The notes under the pieces are model-generated. The model saw nothing but the letters and a program-made list of their open reading frames with translations, made no database searches and was not told the origin of the DNA. Source: Ilyonectria destructans (Eukaryota; Ascomycota; Sordariomycetes; Hypocreales; Nectriaceae). From it: a DNA stretch of 64,000 bases. How positions within the stretch are numbered: position 1 is the stretch's first letter; each line of letters begins with the position of its first letter. Location: positions 186,001 through 250,000 of the forward strand of contig JAHEWK010000037.1 in assembly GCA_020740775.1 (NCBI GenBank), given 5' to 3'. Positions 21,426-31,519 of this stretch are shown here, in pieces. The position numbers and the translations under genes are program-made.

Positions 21426-22138
21426 TCGATGATATTCCTACTGGTCGGGCACACTTCCTACTGGCGGCAACTGAAAACTGCGTCTCGGTCTCTCCACATT
21501 TGACGCACCCTTATGACATCACGCACTAGCTGAAGGCTAAACTAGCCGCTTCCCCTGGACCGCTGGAACAATAAAAGGTTCCCTGGACGGGCTTGTTGTT
21601 CAGGGCAGCTCCTGCAAGTATTCAACTTCAAGAGGCAGCGGCCGCGACTGGTAGCCTCCCAGGGCTCTGCCACCCATATTCGGGGTCTTTAGGAGATCCA
21701 GTCGTTCCGAAGGCTTCTCATCACAGCGAGAATGACTACCACTTCTCTCACCTGAAGTCTCAATGGAGACGAAGAAAAAGAGAATGATTCGATAGGATCA
21801 TTCCCCGGCAATATATGCGAAGAACCCATCGGCCTTTGATCCATGTTAGCTCTCTAGATATGACATTTTTGGTTGTTGTAATAAATAAGAAAAGCAATGT
21901 CAGAGAACGTTGAAGAAGAAGCTGGGTGACTACAGATATTAACTTATACAGAGAGCGTGATCTGCGGTAATGGATAAGCTGGAAATAGGTCGCAGGCTAG
22001 AGAATTAACAGAAAGAAGGATATAGTAGTGAAGAACTAGATAAACAATAAAGTACCCTGCGAGGACAGTAGCAAAGCTAGGTGGGCAAAACTCATCCAAA
22101 GGAGGCAGTCGGCCCATTATCATTTTTCTTCAAAATTA
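21426..22138. other. Non-coding stretch between transposon remnants
   Basis: I see no gene here. The DNA after the truncated hAT frame begins with GTAAGTCG, so a broken intron is possible, but no downstream hAT text follows. Confidence 0.4.
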
Positions 22139-22146
22139 GCCCTTCT

Positions 22147-23408
22147 CAGAGTTGGAAATCGATCGTACAGATCGATTCCGAGCCCTGATCGATCGATTTA
22201 TATCGATCATCGCCTTCAATCGATCGATATCGATCGAGCGGCCCTCTCAGTCGATCGATATCGATCGATCATATCGATCAGACAGAGCCTCACGTGACGA
22301 GGCAACGAAGCTACAGAATCCTAAAAAGGAAGGTGGTGGGGCGCCTTCCTCCTTAGAAAGCACTCAACAGCAGCGTCTCTCCACCAATCGCACCTGCCAG
22401 GGGCCGTATCAAGCAAGATCCACGAGGATAAGACTAGCCATAACCAAGCAGCGGCAACCAACGACATCGCCGGGAAGAATCGGAAAATACTCGAAGATGG
22501 TAGACACGGCACTACCTGGCAAGCATACCCGTACTCTATATGACCTGCTGAAGAGGAAAGAAGCAGAGGTGCTGGTCCAGCTCCGCACCGGAATGGCAAG
22601 ACTAAATAGCTTTCTGCACAACATCGGCGCAGTGGAATCGGATATGTGCGAATGTGGTCAAGCATCCGAGACAGTTGCGCATTTTCTATTCAGATGCACA
22701 AAGTGGACAAAGCAACGGGAAGGCGTGCTGAAATGCCCACAAACAAAGATGGGAAACCTCTCGTTCTTCTTGGGAGGAAAGGCAGCGTCTGACGATGACA
22801 AATGGGCACCAGATATGCGGGCAGTACGGGCAACGATCAAATTTGCCATTGCAACGGGGAGGCTTAACATGGACTAGAAGCCTCAGGCACACTAACTATG
22901 CAGATCAATCCCTACTAACATCATACAGTCTCATTTTGACAGACCGGGCTTCAGCTGCTGAGGATAGGATGCTGAACACTTGGGGAAATTGGCCTTCAAG
23001 CAGGCCTGTCACGACATATACACCAGATTGGACCAGTTAGTAAAAGTGAAATTTTGGGGCTTCGGGTGATTATGGAAGAACTGTACGAAACGAAAATAGC
23101 TTAGCGCAAAGGCCCTCTGGGGTGTGTCCCCCCGGGCGAAATAAAATCCTTACCTTACCTTACCTGCCAGGGGTGCTTTGTGGGACATGCGATGTGTTGC
23201 GATCCACACAGAGGCAGAATCCAGGGCAGCCTACCCTGCACCTCACCGATTTATACATGGACCACCCGATCGACGATCAAATCGATCGATCAGGGCTTGT
23301 AATCGATCAATATCGATCGACTGGCAGCTCTGATCGATCGATCGAAATCGAAATCGAATCGATTAATCGAATCGATCAAATCGATTGGTCGATCGATTTC
23401 GAAGCTTG
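22147..23408. mobile_element. Non-autonomous ATCGAT-wing hAT element with matching 8-bp target duplication
   Basis: Starts CAGAGTTGGAAATCGATCG and ends CGATTTCGAAGCTTG. The flanks are GCCCTTCT at 22139-22146 and 23409-23416, identical. It has ATCGAT-repeat wings of about 120-150 bp and the same core as the copy at 14993-15547. Without the inserted LINE it is about 490 bp. It landed about 40 bp downstream of the monooxygenase stop codon. Confidence 0.92.
22404..23161 (+). mobile_element. 5'-truncated Tad-like LINE fragment in the hAT MITE
   Basis: A 12-bp duplication, ACCTGCCAGGGG, flanks it (22392-22403 and 23162-23173). The first 470 bp encode the C-terminus of a LINE ORF2 (TALPGKHTRTLYDLL, QLRTGMARLNSFL, a CECG finger, FLFRCTKW, NLSFFLGGKAA) ending at 22875-22877. 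The 3' UTR matches that of the full LINE at 36.2 kb and ends in CCTTA repeats. It is a typical target-primed, 5'-truncated insertion. Confidence 0.92.
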
Positions 23409-23455
23409 GCCCTTCTGCTTCTTATCGGCGCATTTTCTCACCCTACCCTTGAGCT

Positions 23456-25428
23456 TCATTCCCAACTCAAGATTTTGTTCAGAACAAGTGTCAACTTGCT
23501 AGCTGCCTCGTTCTCTCCCAACCGCTTCTGAGCTCTCCAGCAAACAAATCTATCAGGTCGGACTAGCACTGCACCGTCTTCGTCGACACCCTTAAGCTTA
23601 TCCCATTCGTTGTCTGTGTCGAGGTAGTCTTGGCCCCAGCCGATGCTGAAGACGGCGATCTTCAACCCCGGGATCGAGGCTGAAGCGGCAGTGGCAGCTT
23701 GTGTCCAAACTTCGTTACCACCGATGCCCGTGAAAAGCGTAAAGCGCCCGTGACCAGCCAGATCCTGAGTTGAGATGATAGTGTCCAATACCTCGGTAGC
23801 TAACCAAGCATGAGGTAAACGCATCCCAGGAATAGTACCCTTCGTGTAGTAAGTATCTTTCTCGGCCGCATATACGGGCGTTCGAGAATCCGGCCCTTCG
23901 TCTTCGATGTAAATAGCATCGCTTTGATAAAGGTGATTCATCTCACAGCCCACACTAGCAAACTGTTCTCGAGTTCGAGAAATAGCTTCGCGGAGCTCAG
24001 TCCTCAATTCGCGTCCACGCTGGCTGTCTTCTTCCATATCCTTGACAATGGCTCTCCTTTTTTCGAGGTCTGGTTCATGCATACCCATTGCCGCAAACAA
24101 TTTCAGATCAATTCGCCACGAGTCATTTGCGCGCTTGACGACCTGTTGCCCAACGGGTTGCCGCTCGGTGTTGTAGGTATCCAGAATTTTTGGGTTCGCG
24201 ATCCCCTTGAGAACATACGCAAGTTTCCATGCCAGGTTATACGAATCTTGAACTGAGGTATTGGAACCCAAGCCATTGGCGGGTGGATGTCGGTGAAATG
24301 CATCACCCAGGCAGAAGCTGGCATAAAGTTGGTTAGCTACGGACGAACTTAAGCAGTCATGAAATCTGAAGGGAATCAAGGGTCGTCTTGCTCCTTTTTA
24401 CCCTTCCGCACCTAAAATCCCTGGCAAGATGGCTAGAACATCTAGAGTAAAGTTCGGACAGATGAAAGAAAAGAACCGCAAACTTACACATTGCCCTTAG
24501 AATAATAGTTGGCAACGACCTCGTTCACGCGCCATTTCGTTACGATATCGATTTTGATCTTCATGTTTGAGTCGCCGATTAAGTCCAAGAGTAGTGCCTT
24601 CCAGTCAACCGAATTCAGGTCTGTCAGGACTGGGGTGCCTGGCAGAGGGATTGCAATTATTTGGCATTGATGCCAAGGTCGGATGATACGGATACTCGCT
24701 GCCATGCAGATGGGGTTGATAACCTCGGTTGGCCGGAAGGCAAAATTGAAAAACGCAGGGCATTTAGCAATGATGGGTGCCATGTCAGTTGTGAAGGTAA
24801 TGCTGTAGCAGGTTTCGGGATCCTCTCGGGGACCTGTCAGGACTGCTCCGATACGGGAAACGAGCTTTGACCTTCCTCCATCTGCTCCACACATAAATCG
24901 AGACTGAATCCGAATGAGCTTGTTCGATTCCAGATCGCGGCACGTGGATACCACATGGGATCCCAAATCCTCATGGGAGAGGTATTCAGTGTTCCAGCGG
25001 ACTTTGGTTCCGGATTGAGATGCATGCTTGATAAGAACAGCTTCTAGGTCGTTCTGTGGTATGTCTTGCATTTCGCATGGACTGGCAGTAACATACTCGC
25101 CCATGGTTTACGGCACTCGATTGCAAATCCGGCTCCGGAAATACTCCTGGCCAAGAATGGAATGGCAGTAGCGCCGAAATGGCATCTTAGAGTAAGATGT
25201 ACCATACCCCACGCACTCCTCTTCAATGCCGATATCCCGAAAGCATTCCAATGTTGCCATATTCGTGACGTGGGCGCGTGGCTCCGCAGTTGTGTACGGC
25301 TCCTTATTGATAATAGTTACAGAAATGTCATAATCTGCCAGAAAGGCGGCGAGGGAACCTCCGCATGGACCTGTGCCAACAATGAGCACATCGGTCACAA
25401 TGTCAGGTGTTTGAGATGCGTCAGCCAT
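23456..25428 (-). pseudogene. FAD-dependent phenol/chlorophenol-type monooxygenase with one nonsense codon
   Basis: Exons 25428-24488 and 24317-23456 (intron GTAAGT...CCAG, 170 nt) give 601 codons, normal for class A aromatic hydroxylases of the phenol 2-monooxygenase / TfdB type. Motifs: GTGPCGG dinucleotide fold near residue 17, CGADGGRSKLV (the DG motif), and CLGDAFHRHPPANGLGSNT (the GD/FAD-ribityl motif) just after the intron; the C-terminal thioredoxin-like domain ends in LVLNKILSWE. Codon 108 is TAA (25105-25107) in an otherwise uninterrupted frame; a CAA (Gln) ancestor fits both the family and a C-to-T change. An ATG two codons later could only give a protein without the Rossmann motif. 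Role if active: hydroxylation of a phenolic substrate with NAD(P)H. The promoter side is free of transposons, while a MITE lies right behind the stop. Confidence 0.85.
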
Positions 25429-26803
25429 GGCGAAAAGGTTGAGTGAACTTCAGTATTCTTCGGAGGTGATAAATGTTTCTAGGCAATTGAGGAGGCAAGG
25501 GTCGGTGTGCGGCGAAATGAGGCTGAGGGCACGGGAGACTCGCAATTTATCCGCTAAGAAGGCTTTGGCTGACCGATGAGTCATAGTACCATTAGTTCCC
25601 GCTGAAGTTGTTTACCGAACGCAACTAAACCGCTTGCGATCAAATCTAGCGGATGTCTGTGTAGGTGATGGTTCCCCGGGTTTGGGGTCCCGCAGGAAAT
25701 AATGTGGAGCTTAGTTGCAGGTCCCCGGATGCAAGTCTCCGGGGCTGTGTGCGGGGGTATTGACGACTGTATCTGACAGGTTCAGGTTGAAATACAGACA
25801 AGAGGTTCAGCCATGTCTCCGCGAAAGAAACTTAGTGCCGATACTGGCATAATATCCGATACAGTAATTTAATTCCTAGGCCTATCTTCGCTGCCAATCC
25901 GACGTAAAGTGAAATCAATCGTGACTTCTAGTAGGCAATTGCGACTTAGGTTTTCAGCACCACAACAAGAATTTCCAGTCTTCTGTAGATTTATTGAATA
26001 TATATTTGTATCACTGATATGTCAACGCATTCATTTCGGCCATTACGTCTATGTTACTGTTGCAGGTCGTGGTCAAAGTAGAAGCCTCGACGGCCATCAT
26101 TAGCGGAGCACTCTGGGCGTTACACTTTACTGATCAGGTTAGCACGTTTCAAGTTCCTGTTGGACTGACCCTCGGGTGGCGGAATAAGGTCCGGATAAGA
26201 ATAACCCTCTGATACATCAATATCCTGTCTTAGTCATAGGGCGTGAGATGACATAAAACCCCTCACAGGAAAAGAGGGGGCTGGAGGGATCCTAGATCAA
26301 GAATCATCATCTTTGGGCTCCACTATCGTATTGATCCCTATCATCGTGATCGAATTGGCCGTACCGGATCCAACACTTATATAACAGCCCTTATTTGCAC
26401 CACCGGTGGTGCGGGTATGAGGACCCGGAGATAGGCTCAGGCTGACTAAAGCGGGCTCATCACTTCTCCGCTTGCTGCGCTGGGCTGCTTTGTGAGCTTA
26501 CGGTGTTTTGGAAGTGAAGTTCACTGCGAGCTTTGACGATGGCATATCAAGCACTCAGCTAGCATAAGGGAGAAGATAGACACCATATGTTGAAGCAATC
26601 TAACTACATCCTAGCCCAGCAGTCCAGGTTAACCACCTAGCTTCATTGTTCCTAATTCCCTGCCAACGTCGCAAGTAGCACACCTGAAGGCTCATAATTC
26701 GCCGTCCTGGAAACTACTGCGTAAACCTGGCCCCGTTCCTCCTTCAGCTTGCTGGCCATTATTCGCCTATTGTACTCCATCAAGACGTATGGCGGCCAAG
26801 TCA
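25429..26803. other. Intergenic, no gene seen
   Basis: No coding region is supported. A segment at about 26250-26385 (hairpin CCCCTC...GAGGGG, then a GATCGAATTGGCCGTACCGG word followed by ATCCAACA) resembles 14690-14812 (ATTGACCGTAACAGATCCAACA); both may be termini of one unidentified repeat family. Confidence 0.4.
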
Positions 26804-27088
26804 TCAGGCAGACTTGGCATCCACCGCCAGCGTCCTAGATTTCTCCCGACTCTTGAGTTTCGTAGAGTAATGCACCCGTGGACTCTCGACGGACCGCCCT
26901 GAATAGGCCTCACTGAACCGCTGGTGAATCTCGGGCCATGCTAGCATCTCCTTGCCCTCCTTTAACTCAATGAGAAAACCATCTTCCTGTGGAGTGTATT
27001 TGGCTCTTGGAGCTGAAGCACGCTTGGCCCTGCCCCCCCGTCCGTGTCGAGGGTACATCAACTCGATCCTCAACAGTGTTGCTAGCAT
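26804..27088 (-). CDS. Small Myb/SANT-like domain protein
   Basis: 94 aa. Residues about 31-75 (YTPQEDGFLIELKEGKE, then WPEIHQRF, then GRSVES) fit the Myb/SANT fold with its spaced aromatic residues (Y...W...F, then a third helix with RVHYSTKL), as found in many short fungal Myb-like proteins. The N-terminus is Arg/Gly-rich (PRHGRGGRAKR), suitable for nuclear import or DNA contact. A start at 27058 is equally possible. No intron is needed. It lies about 330 bp from the convergent end of the bZIP gene on the same strand. Role unknown; one Myb repeat alone may bind DNA weakly or work as a partner. Confidence 0.6.
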   Translation of the reverse strand: MLATLLRIELMYPRHGRGGRAKRASAPRAKYTPQEDGFLIELKEGKEMLAWPEIHQRFSEAYSGRSVESPRVHYSTKLKSREKSRTLAVDAKSA

Positions 27089-27413
27089 GATGACAGTTTC
27101 GGCTGGGGCAGGCGCAAGATGGGAGAACTAACTGCTCAATGCCGTCCGTTAGAAGCTGCCAGTATTTTAACTTGCCAGCTTTACAGCCTGCTGGCAACAC
27201 TAGCTTTGTAACCTGCCGACATCGTTCTCAAAAGTCTAAGTTGTTATATGTACTTTAGGTGCCTATCATTCTTCAGATAACTAAGCGTATGAAGGTAAAC
27301 ATGGCTTGTTGTCCCCTGGCAATGCAAGCATGGCCAAACCGTGCCTAACCTGCTGTGGCTGCTTCCATTCAATTCGTACACTCCCGTCATTCGTTCGGCA
27401 TGAACTGGCAGCA

Positions 27414-28586
27414 CTATGGCCGACATCGGTGAAACCCCCATTGTGATTCCCAAACCATTCCAATCACCGGCTGGGGCTTTTGCCCTGAGCTACCAAAAAC
27501 TCTCTGGTCGCATCTGGACGGGGTGGGCACATTTGAAATAGATTGGCTTGGCGCCGGGAGTGGTTCCTTTTGAAACGGCTCTAATACCATATCAAACAAA
27601 TCATCTCCGACATCCGACGACCTTGAGCCTTGCTGAAAAGAGTCGGTCCATCTTGGCGTGGCATATTCCATCTTTAGCGTTTGGATGCTCAAGGAATCTG
27701 TTCCACTGGTTCTGCTGCCGCTTGAAGCCCTGTGGTGTGGAGGTATGAGTCCGTCAGGGAGTCGAAAGGCCGAAGAGCAAGATAAAAGGCCATCGAAGGA
27801 CTTTCTCGCTTCGTTTGCAATGTATTTCTGAATGAAAATGCAGTTACAATCAGTATGCCGCAAGAGCTGGGTCTTCAAGTAGTAGATCTCGGCAGTCAGC
27901 TGGCCGAAACAGGTTGAGAGGTATCGGTTCTGATCCTCCATGGCCTGCTCACAGGCAGCGAGTGCTGACGCTTCATCCAGTTTGCGCAGACGACACTTAG
28001 TAGCAGCGATTCTATTGCGTTCGGGGTTGCGCCGTCGCCGGGGGTCACTAGGAAGATCCTCGTCGTCATTGCTCTTCCCCTCTTGCCTCCAACATGCCTT
28101 TACGGGCTCTTTAGGTTCGAATTTGGATTTCCGGCCTTGTTTGCTTGGTTTCAGTACATCCGAAACGAGTGCGGAGGCACCGGTTTCTGACAGGCTTGAA
28201 CTTTTTTGCGATTTCTGTCGGTTTCTAGGTCGGTGGGGTGGTTTCTTTTCGCGTTCTACGGTTGGAAATGCTGTCTGGGAGGGTTCATACTCAGAGATCT
28301 TGGCTGCCATGACACATTGAGGTGTAGGTTGGGGAAATACGAGACCGATCCCTGTTGAGATCGGGGATGTGCCGATTGCTTCGTCAAAGAACGAGCCCTC
28401 GGTGACTTGGTTCATCGCTTGTTGATAGGCCATGTGGCTTTGAGATGTGGGGGAAGATATGCTGGTGTGATAAGGTGGAGGGGTCATCAGGTATCCTGCC
28501 GCTGGTGTTGAGGCGATCCCGTCGAAGTATTGGCCAAACGCAAAATCTCCCGCCATCTGAGGGTAAGAATGGACAAAGGCTGCCAT
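27414..28586 (-). CDS. bZIP transcription factor, Atf1-like
   Basis: Single exon, 390 aa when started at 28586 (MAAFVHSYPQMAG), where the Kozak context and protein character look better than the longer alternative at 28700. The basic region lies at about residues 183-202: RNPERNRIAATKCRLRK, the N-x2-A-A-x2-C-R signature. Leucine-zipper heptads follow, then LRHTDCNC and IQKYIANEA, the segment conserved after the zipper in Atf1/AtfA-type factors. The N-terminal part is Pro/Ser/Thr-rich, as in activation domains. In relatives this class responds to stress and to development and secondary metabolism; that role is inferred here. Neighbours are a monooxygenase on the left and a CocE-type hydrolase on the right. 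Confidence 0.85.
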   Translation of the reverse strand: MAAFVHSYPQMAGDFAFGQYFDGIASTPAAGYLMTPPPYHTSISSPTSQSHMAYQQAMNQVTEGSFFDEAIGTSPISTGIGLVFPQPTPQCVMAAKISEYEPSQTAFPTVEREKKPPHRPRNRQKSQKSSSLSETGASALVSDVLKPSKQGRKSKFEPKEPVKACWRQEGKSNDDEDLPSDPRRRRNPERNRIAATKCRLRKLDEASALAACEQAMEDQNRYLSTCFGQLTAEIYYLKTQLLRHTDCNCIFIQKYIANEARKSFDGLLSCSSAFRLPDGLIPPHHRASSGSRTSGTDSLSIQTLKMEYATPRWTDSFQQGSRSSDVGDDLFDMVLEPFQKEPLPAPSQSISNVPTPSRCDQRVFGSSGQKPQPVIGMVWESQWGFHRCRP

Positions 28587-30288
28587 CGATGGTCTTTCTG
28601 CACAGATGGTGATCGTTCTTCGGTTTCGATTTATGCTATCCCGGAGTTGGGCGGGTAGGTGATTACAAGACCGACTGGTTGGGGGCCGGTTTGCCTTCAA
28701 GACTGATCTCTGGACTGTCCCTCCTCTTCTTCCTGCCGTTTGCTAACGAAGAATCACGCAGGGCTGTAATGCTTCCCAGTGTCGCTTATTCGTTTGCTGG
28801 ACGGCAGCTGAGTGAACCAGTTGTGTCTGGATAAGGCAGGGCTGTGAGGCAGTTGGGGAGAAGAGTAGGTCTGAAAGAGGATTTGGTAAGTTAAGGAGTG
28901 GGCCGGCTTGGTAGTTGACAAGTAGAAATGCATAGCACGGTTTTGAAGAAGGGGAATCCAAGTGAATGAGGTGATCGCGAGAGGATTGAGGGCGACGGGA
29001 CGATCAAATATACATGGCATCTCTCAAACCACCAACTGCAAAGGTCCTTGGCTCTCAAGCTATCAGAGCCTAGCTAGGCCCCCAGCAAGCCCAGGACGGC
29101 ACACCCACATACTATATGCTGCAGGACGCCGGAAGGGAAAGTAGACTTTTCCTATAAAAACCTCGATATTTAGACATCTTTGTGCTAGGCGAAGCGGTCA
29201 ACAAGCCCTCAAGTCGGAGTTCACGTAATTCCGATCGAGCCACCCTAGCGAAATTGCTTCAGTTGCATTGCATTCTCGAAACCTTGGCGTACCGGTGCAG
29301 CTTGCGCAGCCATGTCCATACATGGCAGCAAAGGGCAACAACGTGATAAACGAGGTCAAAGCGCCACAGTATCTCCTTGCGCTGCGGGGGGCCTGATCGG
29401 GCACAAGAGCTCCTAGATACATCATACAATGGGAGAGGGGAACTGGGTGCGGAGGCCGACAGGGTGGGACCTTAGACCCTTGCCAAGGAGAACGCCATGA
29501 ACTGGGAACCGGGAGCTGCGAGACGAGGTGTGTGTTCTAGTTACCGTACCCAGGGCTGGGGGACAGTGGCGTTTGTGTTCCCCTCCTCCTGGAAGATGCA
29601 ATCGTAAGTGTTGCCCTCTGCAGTGCAAGCGGAAGGACAGGGTTCTCGCGAACCTTGGGCTCAGGAACTACGAGGATTTACCACTCTTGGGCTTGACGCG
29701 TTCTTTCTGCCAGACTCCCATGATCCAACGTGGCAATCGCCGTTTGTGGCTACAAGACGAGGCTGTGGCACGAACTCCAGCTCCAGCCACACGGTAGGGA
29801 GCTCGGTGAACTCCGTTGCGCTCGGTTCCTGCTGCGGGTGCAAGATGGACTTCAACGTTCAAGGATCGCTCGCGATCCTGACCAGCTACGGTTAGAGAGT
29901 TGAACATGAGCCGATGCCGAGCTCAAGAGAACTAGTCATCATCTCCTGGAACGGCTTTTTGCATCGATCGCTCGGACGTCGACTGCAACTCCCTGACCCA
30001 AGCACCACTCGGCCGAAGCTTTGCGCTTCTCTGCATGGGGTCGTTCGGAAGAAATCGTCGATCCAAATCAGAGCTATGTATCGTTATCGAGATTCTCTAA
30101 GAAGCCCTACTTACCCAGTTATGCTCGTGGAGACAGCTGTCTCGGTGAGCAACCTCTTTACCACATGCAAGCTGTAGGAGGAAGAGACGATCATTGCCTT
30201 TGCTGGGATATTTCTATGACGATGACATCTCGACTGCTCTCTGTGGAGATAGAGGATGTTGGATTATCGGCGTGGTAAGAGGATCCAA
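28587..30288. other. Upstream region of the bZIP gene and unresolved DNA
   Basis: No convincing gene. Frames between 29528 and 30280 are open for 70-95 codons but show no family I recognise and shift frequently. Confidence 0.35.
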
Positions 30289-30299
30289 CTACACAAGAT

Positions 30300-30733
30300 C
30301 TGCAAACTTTCCGTTCGCGGTAGTCTGCCAGTAAACAAACATACACAACCGTCGATGAGGGAGGAGTTCCTTTTGCGGTGAGTACAGGCCAACCCCGCCG
30401 GTCAGACCTAGTAAAGACTCTCGCCGTTGCAATGACTCCCATTTGAAAACCCATCTGATCAAAGTTATAGACATCCTCGTCAAGAATCCCCCGTTTCTGC
30501 TTCGTCGCCGCGACTCGATCGTACCATTCTTGGATATTTTGCGGGTCTTCACATTTGGCACGTTGGTAATCGTATTGGCGAGAGTACTTTGCCTTGATTT
30601 CGTCGTGGCGACCAACGAACTTCCGCACCCAGTTTTCGCCAACAGTATCTTTACCTCTCTCAGAAAGCAATAAGTTAGCCCTCCGGCGAGTGTAAGCTAC
30701 TGTCGACGGCATCCCTCGCTCGTCCATCGACAA
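30300..30733 (-). pseudogene. pogo/Fot1-type transposase fragment
   Basis: About 140 codons covering the end of the CENP-B-like HTH (RGKDTVGENWVRKFVGRHDEI), the linker, and the first catalytic Asp region (VYNFDQMGFQMG). Both ends are missing; the reading becomes unrelated after RRGWPVL. Its 5' side abuts the tail of a LINE. Confidence 0.75.
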
Positions 30734-30765
30734 GATCGAAATAGTGATAATGGTTGTGATGGAGT

Positions 30766-30824
30766 TGTTGGTTGGTTGGTTTTTATTCGCCCGCGGGGAC
30801 CCACCCCAGATGGCCTTTGCTAGG
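30766..30824 (-). mobile_element. LINE 3' tail with GGTT repeats
   Basis: On the minus strand a CAAAGGCC...GGGTCC...CGGGCGAATAAAA string, matching the 3' end of the LINE copy at 23101-23145, is followed by (AACC)n. Only about 60 bp remain. Confidence 0.6.
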
Positions 30825-30825
30825 T

Positions 30826-31255
30826 GTATGAATGAATGGAATTTATTCCGCCCGGGAGGCCTAACCTCATAGGGCCAAGTGCGCTAGGCTATTTACAGTT
30901 CTTAAATTTATTGTTCGGCATCTCCCAGAAGCCCCAAACTCTTCCTCGTCCGCTGATCGGTCTCGCCTCGCTTGACCCTGTGTGACAGGCCTGCTTGAAG
31001 GCCTATTTCTCCAAGTGTTCAGCATCCTATTCTTAGCAACTGAAGCTTGGTCTGCCAGCTTGAGGCTGTTTGATGTTAGTATCGCCAGGTTTGGGTGCTA
31101 ATTTGGGTTGGTTAGTATGTTATCCAATCTGGTTTGCATCAAGTCTCCTCGTGTCCATGGCGAACTTAATCGCCGCCCGCACCGCCCGCGGGTCAGGTCC
31201 CCATTTTGGACCATCCGATGCCGCCTTTTCCTCCCAAAAAGAACGAGAGGTTTCT
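30826..31255 (-). mobile_element. 5'-truncated Tad-like LINE fragment
   Basis: Starts on the minus strand inside the ORF2 C-terminus (SFWEEKAASDG, AVRAAIKFAMDT) and continues through a 3' UTR that is clearly similar to 36.23-36.50 kb, ending in a CATTC repeat. It forms the upstream border of the CocE-type hydrolase promoter. Confidence 0.8.
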
Positions 31256-31286
31256 GGCAGAACTGAAACTCCGCGGTTGGGCTCAG

Positions 31287-31322
31287 TCGTCCGGTCCGGG
31301 GAATTCGTCCGGTCCGGGGAAT
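31287..31322 (+). promoter_or_regulatory. Perfect 18-bp tandem repeat with CGG/CCG triplets
   Basis: TCGTCCGGTCCGGGGAAT occurs twice without a gap, about 200 bp before the hydrolase start. Closely spaced CCGG/CGG words are what Zn2Cys6 regulators bind, but no factor can be named. Confidence 0.5.
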
Positions 31323-31460
31323 AATGCTTCACGACAGGCCGGAGAACTGCGGATGCGAGGCTGCAAGTGCGGGGGGGCGCGGCTGGCCAACTACCGATTC
31401 CGGGGGACACAACAATACCATGTGTTCGCCCAAACTGACATCAATGGGACGTGTGTATGT

Positions 31461-31468
31461 TATATAAG
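31461..31468 (+). promoter_or_regulatory. TATA-like box of the hydrolase gene
   Basis: TATATAAG 52 bp upstream of the ATG at 31520. Confidence 0.45.
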
Positions 31469-31519
31469 ACTATCAGGTACCTAGGTAGACCGCCAGCTAT
31501 CTAACTTTTCATATCAACA

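Noticed and set aside
29198..30280. Possible small genes with Cys pairs (e.g. CNRKCCPLQCKRK)
   Set aside because: Spacing does not fit a Zn2Cys6 cluster, frames are short and overlapping, and no start or splice model helps.
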